Shown here: positions 21,501-34,200 of the stretch, one piece after another
How positions within the stretch are numbered: the stretch's first letter is position 1
Layout: each line of letters starts with the position of its first letter
Source of the DNA: Alopecurus myosuroides
Taxonomy: Eukaryota > Streptophyta > Magnoliopsida > Poales > Poaceae
Direction: 5' to 3'
NCBI GenBank assembly: GCA_028641055.1
Contig: CM054062.1
Coordinates: forward strand, 236,728,376-236,792,375
Length of the DNA: 64,000 nucleotides
Made by a program: the position numbers and the translations under genes
Notes under the pieces: model-generated
What the model saw: only the letters and a program-made list of their open reading frames with translations
The model's database searches: none
Told to the model about the DNA's origin: nothing

Positions 21501-22104
21501 CCGGGTTCGCTAACCAGGTGGAAATCTTTATCTCGCGAATGAAATTTGTTGCGAGTAGTCTGTTTACTTCTTCTCCGAGCGCTTTTTGTTTGGGCTCTGA
21601 GAACCTTCGGGTTGTCTGCTTGATAGGCTTGGCGTCTTTGAAGACTTCGAGTGAGTGCTCGGCGAACTCCCTGGGTATCCCTAGCATATCTGAAGGATGC
21701 CAGGCGAAAATTTCCCAGTACTCACGGAGGAGTTCGACGAGCGTGCCTTCCTATGCTGGCGAGAGGGTGGTGGACACCATCTCCGTCTTCGCAGAATCCG
21801 TCGGGGGCACTTGATGCTTGCGGGTACCGCTATTTGTGTTGAACTCGAGCTCTGGGGCGTTCTTCTTGGTGAGAGGCATCACGGAGTGATCCGTGGTTTT
21901 TGCTATCTCTTCCAGTTCTTCCTGCATCCCGAAGGATTTGGCGATCTCGTTGAACTCGATGTCGCATTTATTGGATTTTTGGAAATCGCCGTCGATGGTG
22001 ATTGTGCCATGTTCCCCAGGCAGCTTAAGATTCAAGTATGCATAGTGCAGTACTGCCATGAATCTGGCGAACGCCGTTCGACCAAGAATGGCGTGTTACT
22101 GTGA
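18520..22104 (-). pseudogene. N pol: RT, RNase H, second RNase H, integrase
   Basis: On the minus strand the RT segment contains FLDAYSVYNQIRMKKEDEEK and the catalytic YVDD (QVYVDDIVIKS). A Ty3-type RNase H follows, then a second RNase H with MIYGDSNLIVQQTMKECDA and HIARSSNEEAD. The integrase zinc-binding region contains HQGDCGHHASWKAIV. The integrase core has KFTKWIEAM, ITDNGSNF and HPQTNGQVEQSNGL, and the protein ends NVVHLRKFYP. The second RNase H is the hallmark of the Tat lineage. A frameshift lies near 21260, another near 20370, and stops occur near 22090, 20930 and 19333. Length and domain order are otherwise complete. Confidence 0.92.
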
Positions 22105-22107
22105 GGG

Positions 22108-24170
22108 TCAGTCGACTACTTCGAAGTCAAGAAATTCTGGCATGTAATTGCTTCGGTTTCCCAGTACCACCTCTAGGTTGATTGTTCCGAGTGGACGGAT
22201 TGCTTTTCCTGGAACTATCCCGTGGAAGGATGTCTCTGATTCCACGAGTCCGTCCAAATTCCTGTTCATGCGACGGAGTGTGTCTGTGTAGATGATGTTG
22301 ATGCCGCTGGCCCTGTCCATGAACACGCGAGCCAGCTTGTAGTTTCCAATTTGCGCTTGGATGACTAGCGCGGCGTGTCCTGGTCGATAGACTCGTGGGG
22401 GGGGGGGGTCTTCCTTGGAGAAAATTATTGGTTGATCCACCATCTTCAGGTACTCGGGATTTGTATGTGGGGCTTGCACAGCCATGCATATTTGTCGTGT
22501 GTTCGTCTTCTGGATCCTGCGTGATGGACAGACTTTTTGTATCACGCCTAAGAGTCCTGCTGGGTTCGGGTATCCATTGGCTCCCTGGTTTGGGGCGGGT
22601 GGCGCTGGTAGCGCAGCGAACACCGTGTTTTTATTTCCTGCTGGTGGCAGGGCTTGCGGCTGGTGAAATCCTTGAGCTCCTCCTCCAGGGAACTGCGGGT
22701 AGCCCTGATTGACGGCTGCTCTATTTTTCTTTGATAAGGCCTCGTGGATATCAAGGAACTTTCGGCAATCTTTGAGAAGGTGTGTTGCTTTAGTTTTGCC
22801 GGTGCACTTATCTATAAATAGATGTAGCGTGCAGTAACCGTCGAGGTCCTCCTCGGGGGTTTTGTCCTCTGGCTTTGGCTTCCACTTGCGATTTCCGCGA
22901 TATCCACTGTCGCGATTCCTTGTGAACTCCGCTGCTACCAGTTCTTCTCGATCATCGCGGTCGTAATGCTTCCTTCTTTTCTTTCGACTATGGTGATCAT
23001 CTTCTCGTGCTCGTGATGAGGCTTTCTCATTACGCACCGCGTCTTCACCGTTTGCCCATCTGTCGGCTATGGCCATCAGTTCTCCCATGGTTTTGGGTGA
23101 GAGTCGTCCCAGTTCTTCCATGAAAGAGGTTTGCCGTGCTCCTTTGGCGAACGCTTCAACCGCGACTTCTTCTGATATGTTTCCCGGTGTGTTCCTGAGT
23201 GTGGTCCATCGCTGAATATATTCGCGAGTAGACTTGCCACTTTTCTGCTTGCAAGCTCGTAGCTCCTCGATGGTTGCCGGTCTTTTGTATGTTGCTTGGA
23301 AATTTTTGCAGAAATCGAGGTTTAGATCGTCCCAAGATCTGTAGCATGCCCTCGGCCTTCCTTCGAGCCAGCTGCGCGCAGCTCCGACTAGATGTAGGTT
23401 AACGTACTGCATAGCCGTGTTTTTGTTCCCACGTTGGCATTTTACTGTCGTGAGGTAATCTGACAACCAGGCTTGTGGCTCTTGCGAACCATCGTATTTC
23501 TGCACTTCCGTGGATAGCTTAAATCTCTTGGGTAGCGGTGCCTCGCGGATGCTGCAGGCAAAGCATAAGGCTCCACAGACTTCATCGTCGGAGGACGTAG
23601 ATGGGGAACGCGCGCGGGATGGCCTCCTTTGCTCGATCCCAAGCAGCTCGTGAGACGCCGATGGCAGCGCGTTCCCTTTCGCTGTTTTCAGTTTCTTCGG
23701 GTGGGGCTCCTGATCCCGCCATGCAGACCTGAGCCAGATATGGCTCACGAGTCCTGGGCGCAGTTAGGCAGGCTTTCCTCACCCGAGAAGGTTCCTCTGT
23801 AGAGAGGGTATGGAAGTTGCCGGTGTTGAGGCGGACAGATTCGCCGCTTTTTGCCAAGTCGCGATCCGTGTAGCAGGGTCGTGAGTCGGCAGCTTCTGGG
23901 CTAGAAATTGACCCAGATTCCGATCCTTCGAGATCGGTTTTCTCGGGGAAGTGCAGAATTCCGTCTTTGTTGGTGTAGAACTGGAAGCTTCCGAACGTCA
24001 GCGTGATGCTCTTCTCCAAGTCGCTGAATACCGGGCGCGATTCTGGCGAGTGAGGGGCGAGGATGACCGACCCTATTCGGATCGGATTGGTTGGAGTCGA
24101 AGTCCTGGGGTTCCAGCGTGAGTTGGTTGTCGATGAAGCCGAAGATGCCGGAGATCCAGCGCCCGCCGTA
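22108..24170 (-). CDS. N gag-protease
   Basis: The Gag of N occupies two overlapping frames, about 24170-23590 and 23748-22108, joined by a frameshift near 23600-23700. The capsid region has FQATYKRPATIEELRACKQK and STREYIQRWTTLRN. It is followed by a very basic stretch (HHSRKKRRKHYDRDDREE) and a zinc-knuckle-like CX2H-X13-HX4C (C of YCTLH to C of LLKDC). The protease active-site loop reads FMDRASGINIIY, where relatives have DGGS, so the protease may be inactive. The ORF extends into the 5' LTR, but the true start should lie after the primer-binding site at 24171. Confidence 0.85.
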
Positions 24171-24188
24171 CCCACAGACGGCGCCAAT
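24171..24188 (-). promoter_or_regulatory. N primer-binding site
   Basis: Minus-strand ATTGGCGCCGTCTGTGGG lies directly after the 5' LTR. It matches the E1 site with one difference and is the usual primer site type of grass Tat elements. Confidence 0.88.
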
Positions 24189-24681
24189 TGTCGAATATGC
24201 ATCTCAACAAGCCCCTCGGGTGAACCCATAGGGTTTCGATTAGGAGAATGTGTAGGCGTTGGTGACAATCGTTGGCTAGACAGGGGGCACGATTTACCCA
24301 GGTTCGGGGCCCTCGTAGATGTAAAACCCTTACTCCTGCCTCTGTCGATCTCTATTAGCGAATAGATTGGTTACAATGGTGGGTTGCTCAAGTCGAGAGT
24401 ATGATCTCGATCTCAAGGCTTGGAGGTGCGGTATTGCCTGGTCCTCCTCCTGGTGGTTCTCCTGGCCTTATATAGGTGGCCAGGTCTCAAACCGTACCCG
24501 GGGAGGACTCAAACCCTAACCTAGAGTCGGTTACAAGTTTCCTAACTTGACCCGCAAGGCCTTGCGGGTGGGCTTCAATTGGCCCTTCTATAATAGTCCA
24601 TGACGCCTCCTTTGGAGCTTGGGTCGTGGGCCTGAGACCGGGTAGCCTCATCCGACAGGCCCATGATCCATCCCTTCGTCA
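24189..24681 (-). repeat. 5' LTR of N
   Basis: This 493-bp LTR matches 12525-13017 except at about 21 positions counted by eye. A minus-strand TATA-like CTATATAAGG lies near 24466-24476. It borders the primer-binding site on the left and the S1 target sequence on the right. Confidence 0.93.
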
Positions 24682-24909
24682 CTGCCCCCTCGGATATTTC
24701 AAATATCCGGGCTCAGTCCTTAGCAGAAATCCAGCGTGGTGCTGATGCCCGCGCGTAGAGATGGGGGCGGAATATTCTGGCCCCGGATTATTCAAAAATC
24801 CGCCCCCCAGATATTTCAATTATCCGGCCTAACTGCCCCGGAAATTTCCGGCCCTAACCCCAGAATATTCCGGCCCTGGCGTTCTGCAACGGTCAGAAAA
24901 GGGAGGAGG

Positions 24910-24919
24910 CTATAAATAG
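24910..24919 (+). promoter_or_regulatory. TATA box of the S1 solo LTR
   Basis: CTATAAATAG lies just 3' of the palindrome-rich segment and about 700 bases from the LTR end. This is the layout of a Copia U3/R junction. The LTR could still drive plus-strand transcription into E1 sequence. Confidence 0.6.
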
Positions 24920-25619
24920 TTGTCTTCTTCCTCTAGACAGCTAGTTCGTCCATTCCTCTCTCTCCTCCATTGTTCAAGAGCTCAAAACGCCCCGATCTCC
25001 CTCCTCCTCCAACCAAACTCGATGCCCTTCAAGGATCTCATGGAGGAGGCCTAGATCTACCTTTCTACCAAGCCAAAAAATTCTATTCCCACACCATACC
25101 TCTTGGGATCTTGTAATCTCTTGGTTGCTTGGTCATCCTAGAGAAACCCTAGTGCTTGTAGCTTCCACCTTGTAGCAAGAAGTTTCGGATTGTTGAGAGC
25201 CTCCATCTCACTTGTGGAGTAGCCTCAGCCACTTATAAAGGTTTGGTCAACGCCTTCAAGTCGACCTCGTAGTGGAAACGAGAATCTCCCTCACCGGAGA
25301 AGCTCAAGGAGAACAAGGTGTGCACATCCGTGCTATTGAGGAGCGCCTAGGTGGCTCCCCACCTCTCCAACGTAGACGTACTTCTTTTAAGAAGGAACTA
25401 CGGGAAACATATACTTGTCTCCGTGTTTTCACTTGTGGTTATCTTGTGCCTTGCATTTACTTCCATTGCATACTTGTTATTTGTCACTTAGTGTGTCTAC
25501 CTAGTTGCACATCTAGATAACCAAGTTATTTACTTCCTAAAGCCCATCTAAAACTGAAAAAGGGTTAAAATTTGTAGGTCACCTATTCACCCCCTCTAGT
25601 TTACCTTTGTGTACTTTCA

Positions 25620-26741
25620 CCGACAAATGGGCAAACGGTGAAGAATCCCCGCGCAACAAAAAACCTTTCTCCCCCGCGCATGACAATGATCGCAACGGCG
25701 ACCGTCGGAGGAGAAAGAGGCGACACTATGATCATGACGATCAGTCGGAGTTCCTAGGAGCTGAATTCACGAGAAACCGCGACAGCGGATCTCGCGGGAA
25801 TCACGAATGGAAGCCAAAGATAGATGACAAAACGCCTGAGGAAGACCTTGACGCATACTGCTCCCTGCATCTGTTCACAGATAAGCACACGGGCAAACCC
25901 AAGGCTACACATCTCCTTAAAGACTGCCGAAAGTTTCAAGACATCCACAAAGCGTACACGAAGAAACATCAGATGGCCATCAATCAAGGATACCCGCAAC
26001 TTCCGGGAGGACACGCAGTTGCGCCACCGCCGCCCCCACCTCCACCTGCTGGACACCACAACATGGCATTAGCCGCACTCCGAGCATCAGCATATCCAGC
26101 CGCAACAAATCAAGGAGCCAACAGATACCCGAACCCCCATGGGCTTATAGGCATGATACAGAAGGTCTGCCTGTCCCGAAGAATCCATGAGACCAACACC
26201 TGCCACGTCAACATGGCAGTACAAGCACCACCGTCCAAAACTGAGTACCTGAAGATGTCTGAGCACCCGATAACCTTCTCCAGAGAGGACCACCCTCCAA
26301 GGGTGTATCGACCAGGGCACGTGGCGCTCGTCATGCAGTCGCAAATAGGCAACTACGACCTAGTCAGAGTATTCATGGACGGAGGCAAGGGATAAACATC
26401 ATATACGTGGACACACTCCGCAAGATAAATAGGAATCTGGAGGGACTCGCAAAATTAGAAACATCCTTTTACGGGATAGTACCAGGAAAAGCCGTCCGAC
26501 CACTCAGAACAATCAACCTGGAATTGATACTGGATACCCAAGCAACTACAGGCGAGAGTTCCTCGACTTTGAGGTGGTCGACTGTCCATCACAGTACCAC
26601 GCCATTCTCGGCTGAACATCGTTCGCGAGATTCATGGCAGTACCTCATTACGCCTACCTCAAGCTGAAACTGCTAGGAGAATATGGTACAATCACCGTAA
26701 ATGGTGACTTCCAGAAATCTGACAAGTGCGACAACGACTTC
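25620..26741 (+). pseudogene. E1 gag C-terminus and protease
   Basis: The E1 Gag frame resumes here after S1. A basic segment (RRRRKRRHYDHDDQSEF) is followed by the CX2H-X13-HX4C knuckle (YCSLH to LLKDC), a poly-Pro run (eight P) and a protease loop FMDGGKG. A frameshift at about 26390 moves the frame to the segment with IYVDTLRKINRNLEGL, and another follows near 26545. The frame reaches 26741, where S2 is inserted at ACTTC. Confidence 0.85.
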
Positions 26742-29700
26742 TGTAGTGTTCCCACATTTAAATAATGTAAGAAGCATGTGTTATTATTCTAGTCCCTGGA
26801 TCAATTTCTAGCACCACAGTTCAAAATTAAATATCATGCAAATGCGTCAAATTCTATTACATCGCATGATCCAGTCTTTACAAAATAACTTTACAACTTG
26901 CATAGTCTTAGAAGACTAGCAGAAAACAGAAATACGGCAGAAAACTTAGTACAACATTGGGCCTCATCTTCTTATGTGCCACAGGCAAAACATGTTGGTT
27001 GTAGACTCGAGATCGTGAACGAAACCTCCCTCGTCTTCAGATTCATGTGCATGATGGAATATGCAGCCACAAGGGGTCAATACAATTTAATGTATTGGAA
27101 AGTAACACTATGGTGGATATAAAATGGCAAGACTAATACTACATGCATATTTGGCTGAGTGGAGTTTTGGCTAAGTTTGCATAAATCAAGTTTGCTCCTA
27201 TCTCTTTTGTAAAACAATTTTTTTTTTCAAAGGGTGGCAACATTGGATTGAAATTTGAGCACCACAACTACTGTTCACTTGGACAAAATTTTACTTATTG
27301 AAAATGGTGACACGGCTATGATCATAGTTTCTAACTCTGTAGAGTTTGTGCACTTTCACCCTTGTACTCTTTTCACCCAAACATCCTATACATGCTGAAT
27401 GTATTAAGGAAAGTAGAGAATTGAGTCGAAGTCTTTCATAAGCATGAAAACTACCAACCGGCAAGACCTGTTCCACCTATAATTCTGCTACATCTGCTTG
27501 TCAAGCCACATGTAGAGTCCACACAAGTTAATTGACTAAGCTAGAGCCCATGTGACCAAAGGCTGCATTGGTAGCAATCTAAACTTGGGGGACATCAAAA
27601 TCACTTTGTTGCTGGGTGGCATTCCTCAAGTGAACACCCCTCGAGAAGACACTCAACTCTCATCAGCCATGCAACCAAATCCACCCAGGTGGTTCATTGA
27701 AGTTGTTACTTAGAATTTTTCCACAACATCAAGTAAAAACAATTTGTAACATTGTATAGCATCTATCAAGTCCTAAGGCTATAAAGATAATGTAAATAGA
27801 TGGATAGACACTACTAGGATAATAGCATAGCATAATATAACTTAGTAAAATTTCCTATCATACATACTACTCAAAAATCCACTAATGCATATAGAAAATA
27901 ATGGGTGGATGGATGGTGTGTTACTTGCCTTTGAATTTGTTGAAGAACAATCACCTCTGTTCACAAAAGAACGTTTCCCTCCGTACAATCTAAACATTGA
28001 AAACATAACAACCGAATAAACAAGCATGCTAATCAAACAAACAAACAAATGAAGAAAACATACAAAGAAACAAGCAAAGCAAAAGGAAGCATGTGAAAAC
28101 ATTTGATTTCAATGCACAAAAGAAACTAAGTTATTGTAGTAGAGTTTTCCATTTGTGACCATGTGTTGGTCTTTGATCAAGAAGATCACACAAAGGTGTT
28201 AGGCTAATCTATTTCAATCTTGAGATTCTTCTAGTTCTTCTTTTGCTTCCTTGAGTTGCTTCTTATGTCTAAGTCTTTATGCATGTTCTTTGTGGGACTT
28301 GTTTGTAGTCTTCCTTGTTTAGTAGAATAAATCATCTTAAGCACCTATCTAGGATTTAGGGACTTAGTCATTTAGAGTAAGAGAGGTAGTAGAGATTGCT
28401 AGAGTTTCGTATAGAAATGACCTATACAATCTTTCTTGTCTTCTTCATCTCCTAGGGGAGTATTATTCTTGGGTTGAGGTTGGCTTCTTGTTGAAGTTGT
28501 TCTTCTTGATGAAAGTCTTCTTGTTGAAGTCTTGGACAAAAGATCTCATCACACTTGGAAAACAAATTCTAAGTCTTGGACAAAACAAACTTGATACTAA
28601 TCTTCTTGAATAAGCTAGTCTTCACATGGTTGGTATTTAGGATCATTTGTAGCTTCCTCCTTGGTGTGGTGGCTTCATTGGAATTCGAGAACTTGATCTA
28701 ACCTAGCCATCACAAAGTCTGAGGGAACAAAAAGGAAAAGGGAAGAAATACTTAGAGAAACAAAGAGAGGGGGTTGGTATTCTTGAAATTCCTCTTGATT
28801 TCTTCTAAGTGCTCCTCCTTCTTGGGATCCTTTTGAAGTTTATTTTCTTGGATAAGTCCTCCAATGGCCTTCTAGCTTCAAGTTGAAAATCTTCAAGCTG
28901 AAAATTTTCTCATCTTCCTTGCACTTCGAAATTTTCTCATCTTCTCACTTAGTGGTTTTTCACTAGGAGGTCCAACTAGCAAAATTTTACATGGACATGG
29001 TTTATAGGCATCCATGGGATTAGGTTTTGGTCTCTCTAGTCTAGGGTAAGCACTTAGCACAAATTTTCCAAAGAAAACATATTGGAAATATTTATAAAAT
29101 TTACTATGTGTTATAATTACCACAATGGCCATTATAATTCTATAAGTAAAAATTAAATTGTTTCAGAAATTATTTTTTTATAGTAGGTTCTAATAATTTA
29201 CGTCCTAAGGTTCACAAAAATATTTCATTTACAAATTTTGGGATTATAAAATTTAAACTATGTCAAAAATCATCAAACAAACATATTTAAATTTGAACCA
29301 ATTTTAAATAGTCAATTTTAATTTTGGCCAGTACTAACAGATTATATATGTTTAGGGATTTTCAAAAAGTCCAATTTTGTCAAATTTGGAATTATAGATC
29401 TAAAGTTATTCACAAAACAATATTTACAAAGATCTAGAAATAACAAGTGTGTGCACGTATCAAATTTGAATTTCTTTGAGTGTAATGTGTTCTACAAATT
29501 GTGCCGATTTCAAAAAGTACAAAATCATCTAATTTGGATTTGTGGTTCAAAATTTATTGCAATTCTAAGTTGGTGGGCTTTTCTGCAAAATTCCAGGGGC
29601 TAAACTGTTTAAAAGAAATAGGCCAATCTGGGGGAACTAGAATGGGAGCCTTTGATTGGTCGATACCGTTTCGACCGGATCGTGGCTCTCGGCCATTGGA

Positions 29701-31223
29701 TCTAAGTGACGATGGACGCGTGTGATTCGCCCGGAAGTGGTCTAATCGTGTGCATTTGTTTAGATCTAACGGGCAGAAATAAAAGTAGTAGGGGTGGCAG
29801 CGCTGCCCACCGGAGAATGGCAATGCGACGGCCGACTTCACAGATCTTTAACGACGTCGATGTTCTGGTGGGTTTCGGGGCTCTAGGTTGACACGAGGAG
29901 GCGCGACTCGGCGAGAGGAGCATGATGGAGGGGACGGTACGCTCGGTGACAGTCCCTGACGACGACGCGGTGAAGATCCCGTTTCGGTGGAGGCGAGGCA
30001 ACTCTGGCAACCTCGTACTCCTGTTCCCGTGCACCTGTGGTCGCGAAAAACGGTGAGGAGAAGCTTCTGGGGAAGTTGAACGTGATGGAATGCTCGGAAG
30101 GGGCTCAGGAGACCTCTAGCGACGGCGGTGCGCTCACGTGTGGCAGCTAGGGTTGCAGATTCCGGCGAGACATTGCAGCGGCCCGACGGCCTAATCGGGT
30201 GCGAAAAGAGAGGGGAAACGGAGCTAGGATCAGGGGCTTTATAGAGGTGGACTCGGGGCCACAAACCCTACCTTAAATCGCAAGAAATCAGGAGGATATC
30301 GTGCCCATATCGGTCTCTCCTTTCTTGCGCGAGAGGAAGAAGGAGGCTCACGTCGTGGATGACGTCACTGTGGGGCCCTTTAGTCAAAAAGAGACAGGGC
30401 AGGGCCATGCGGGCTGGTGACTGGGATTGCTTTCGCTGTGCGCATGCGACGGATAGAAGGGGCAGGGATTGGGCCGCGGTTGGGCTTCGCGAGAGAGAGG
30501 GGCAGAGTAGCGGGCTGGGATAACTGGCATCATTTGTTTTTTTTCCTTTTCTGGTTTTAAGAAATAATACATAACTTTTAAAATATGAGCCCAAATAACC
30601 TCAAACAAAATTCTATGGAGTAAAATTTTTGTCTTTCATATGAAAACATTTGTGTGTTGTTTTAAACACAACTAAATTTTTATATTTTCAAAATATGATT
30701 AAATTACTAATAGTGACTAAATGTTCTTTTCCTTTTATAAAATTGATTAATTATATTATGGCCAAATAATTTAGAGATATAGGATATTTGAAAATATTGT
30801 TTATTTACCCACTTTCATATGAAGGTAAACTTGTGAAATTTATTTTATGATATTAGTATTTGATATAGTAAATGAAAATGATATAGTTAGTTTTGGCTTG
30901 GAAAATATTTTGTTGATCCATTAATTGAAAGTTGAATTATTATTGTTGAATAAAAGTTGAACAATCATTTGGAAAACATAGTATTAGTAAAACCATTTAA
31001 GGTTTGCAAATAGGAAACTATTTTCTTTACATACTATTTATTTGGAGGATTTAGGTTTTAGAAAACAAAGGAATTTGGATTATCATTTCCGGTATCATTG
31101 TAATAACATATAATATTTCCTTTATGTTGGAATTTTATTTGTTTTTGGTGGCTTTCTTTATTGGAAAACAAAAGTTTTAAATTTTTGTGATTTTAAATTT
31201 CTCCAAAAGTCAGGGATGTTACA
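26742..31223 (-). mobile_element. S2: 4.5-kb solo LTR-like insertion in E1
   Basis: S2 begins TGTAGTG and ends ATGTTACA (inverted TGTA/TACA ends). It is flanked by ACTTC at 26737-26741 and 31224-31228, an exact 5-bp target duplication. On the minus strand it starts TGTAACATCCCTGAC, the usual start of long gypsy LTRs in grasses (Sukkula-like). A minus-strand TATAAAG lies at 30237-30243 in a GC-rich patch. No primer-binding site, no coding domain and no internal repeated ends were seen. It is therefore read as one LTR, though a large derivative without repeats cannot be excluded. Confidence 0.78.
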
Positions 31224-34200
31224 ACTTCCATGAGATCGCAAAATCTTTCAGGATGCAAGAAGAGTTAGAAGAGCTAGCAAAGACCATGGATAACTACGTG
31301 ATGCTGCTAACCAAAAGAAACGCTCCAGATCTCGAGTTTAGTCCGAGCAGCGACACTCGAAAGCATCAAGTCCACCATAAAGATTCCTCGAAGACGCCGA
31401 TAGTGTCAACCACCCTCTCCTCCGCATAGAAAAGCGCTCTCGTCGAAATCCTCCGTGAGTACTGGGAGATTTTGCCTAGCAGCCATCTGATATGCTAGGA
31501 ATCCCCAGAGAGTTTGCCGAGCACTCATTGGAAGTGTTTAAAGATGCAAAACCAGTCAAGCAAACCACTCGACGCTTCTCCGAACCGAAGCAGTGGGCAC
31601 TCGGAGAAGAAGTGAACATGCTACTAGCCGCCAAATTCATAAGGGAGATCAAGATTTTCACCTGGTTAGCAAACCTGGACCTAGTCCCGAAGAAAAATAC
31701 AGAAATCCTTCGTGTGTGCATCGACTACACATTGTTGAATAAGCACTGGCCCAAGGATAACTTCCTGCTCCCGCGGATTGACAAGATCGTCGACTCCACA
31801 GTAGGCTGCCAACGTCTCTGCTTCCTGGACGCCTACTCCGGCTATAACCAGATCAGGATGAAGCAGGAAGACGAAGAAAATACAACTTTCATCACACCAC
31901 ACGGTGTTTACAGATATACGACAATGCCCTTCGGGCTAAACAACGCAGGTGCCACATATCAACGTTGCATGCAAAAATGTCTCGCCAGGCTCATTGGCAA
32001 GAACATACAAGTGTACGTTGATGACATCATCATTAAGACTCGAGTAGAGGACACACTCCTCGGGGACATAAGGGAAATCTCCGACGCTCTCAACGCGTAT
32101 AGAATCAAACTCAACACAACAAAATGTGTCTTCGACGTATCCGCATGCCAACTGCTCGTCTACTTGGTCTCGGCCCGAGGAATAGAAGCCAACTCGGAGA
32201 AGATTCAAGCCATCCTAACAATGAAGGAGCCGACAAATCTTCGAGACGTGCAACAACTAGCAGGGCGACTGGCGGCCCTCAGCAGATTCATCGCAAGATT
32301 AGGCGAGCGGGCCCTCCCTTTCTACAAATTGTTTAAGAAAACAGATAAGTTCGAGTGGACCGCAGAAGCAAAGAAGGCATTCATCTACCTCAAAAGAGCG
32401 TTACAGAGCAGGAGAGTATTGGCAACTCCCCAAGAAGGAGAACTTTTGTACCTATACCTAGCCGCAACCAATCAAGTGGTCAATACAGTAATTGTTGTCG
32501 AGCGACCAGAGGATGTAAATATGCACGGCGTACAGAGACCAATTTACTACATCAGCGAGGTACTCTCACCGTGCAAACAACGCTAACCTCATTACCAGAA
32601 GATCGCGTACGGGGTGGTCTTCACGGCTAGGAAGCTCCAGCACTATTTCTAGGAGCATACCGTCACGGTGCTAAACGACTCATCACTCGGTACAATCATG
32701 AACAACCCTATGGCATCCGGAAGAATCGCCAGGTGGAGCATCGAGCTTGGCGCCTGGGACATAGTATACACAGGACGGAACACCCTCAAGTCACACGGAG
32801 TCGCAGATTTCCTCTCGGAGTGAACGGAACTACAAACTCCGGGACCTCCAGAATACTCGAGTTCCTGGATCATGTACTTTGATAGGTCGAAAAGGAACGA
32901 AGGGGCAGGAGCCGGTGTTATCCTCATATCGCCGCGAGGTGAAAAGCTCCAGTACGTCTTGCGACTCTACTTCCCCCTCGACGACCCATCATCCAACAAC
33001 GACGCCGAGTACGAGACACTCCTGCTCGGCATGAAGATGGCATTCGCCTGCGGCGCCACTCGACTGATGATCTACGGAGATTCCAATCTCATCGTGCAAC
33101 AGGTGATGAAGGAATGCGACGCGGTCGCACATAACATGATCGCCTATCGCAACATGTATAATCTTCTTGAGGGAAGCTTCAAAGGATGCGAACTGAGGCA
33201 CATTGCACGTTCAAGCAACGAGAAGGCTGATAGATTGGAGAACATCGGGTCGACAAATGCCCCAGTCCCGCCAGGAATCTACTTCGAGAAAATCATTAAA
33301 AGATCAGTAAAGCTCAAGATGGCTATAGAGGCACCCACAACAACACAGACAGAGGCCAGCCAACAAAACGCCCTTATCGCCATCGTCCATCAGATCTCGC
33401 GGCAAGTTTTCCCGGTCGAGCCTGTCTGGACGCACAAGTACCTCGACTACTTGCTCGGAAAGGAGCTCCCGGAAGACGTCTCCGAAGCAAGGAAAATAGT
33501 ATGGCGCAGCAAATCCTTTCAAGTCATATGAGGCAAGCTCTACAAGCGAAGCATATCGGGCGTCCTTCAGAGGTGCATCGCACCCGAAGACGGAAAAGAG
33601 TTACTCCGAGACTTACACCAAGGCGACTCTGGACACCATGCAAGTTGGAGAGCCATCCTGGGCAAGGCCTTTCGAGCAGGATTCTACTGGCTCACAGCAG
33701 CACGAGACGCCAAGGATCTGGTCGAGAGATGTGACGCTTGCCAGCGATTCGAACCCAAGCCGCACGCACCAGCCACGGAACTTCATATGATCCCTCTATC
33801 CTAGCCCTTCGCTCAATGGGGGATGGACATGGTGGGACCATTACGCAAGGCAACACCTGGAGGATATACCCATCTTCTGGTCGCAGTTGACAAATTCACC
33901 AAATGGATAGAGACCGTCCCAGTTACGTCTCAACACGCAAAGTGCGCCGTCAAGTTCCTCGATTCCATCGTTTGCAGATTTGGTGTTCCCCACAATATTG
34001 TCACGGACAATGGAACCAACTTCACAGCCAAGGAAACTCGAGATTTCTGCAAAAAAAGGGGGATAACTCTCAGTTTCGCCTCAGTGGCACACCCCCAAAC
34101 CAACGGCCAAGTCGAACGATCCAACGGATTAGTTTCGACTAGCCTGAAGAAGAGACTACTCTCCAGACTAGATGCAGCAGCAGGGCATTAGGCTGAGGAA

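Larger units (their letters stand above)
12525..24681 (-). mobile_element. N: structurally complete Ty3/gypsy Tat-lineage retrotransposon with antisense genes
   Basis: N is read on the minus strand from the 5' LTR (24189-24681) through the primer-binding site, gag-protease, RT, RNase H, second RNase H and integrase. An antisense gene region, a polypurine tract and the 3' LTR (12525-13017) follow. The flanks CCGCC (12520-12524) and CTGCC (24682-24686) fit a 5-bp target duplication with one later change. The two 493-bp LTRs differ at about 21 positions by eye count (about 4%). It is inserted in S1. Pol has a few frameshifts and stops, so it is recently dead but complete in structure. Confidence 0.93.
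12073..25619 (+). mobile_element. S1: solo LTR of a Copia-like element, itself split by N
   Basis: S1 begins TGAAAG at 12073 and ends CTTTCA at 25619, with perfect inverted ends. It is flanked by CCGAC at 12068-12072 and at 25620-25624, an exact 5-bp target duplication. Without N and its duplicated bases the LTR is about 1.39 kb. Its 3' part has CCTATTCACCCCCTCTAG, also found in the F LTR and typical of long Copia LTRs. No internal region is present, so it is a recombination product (solo LTR). It sits inside the E1 gag frame. CCGGAATATTCCGG-like palindromes lie in its 5' half before a TATA box. Confidence 0.88.

Noticed and set aside
18541..21842. Many plus-strand frames over N pol
   Set aside because: They mirror the minus-strand pol domains and have no independent motifs; the real antisense genes end at 18243.
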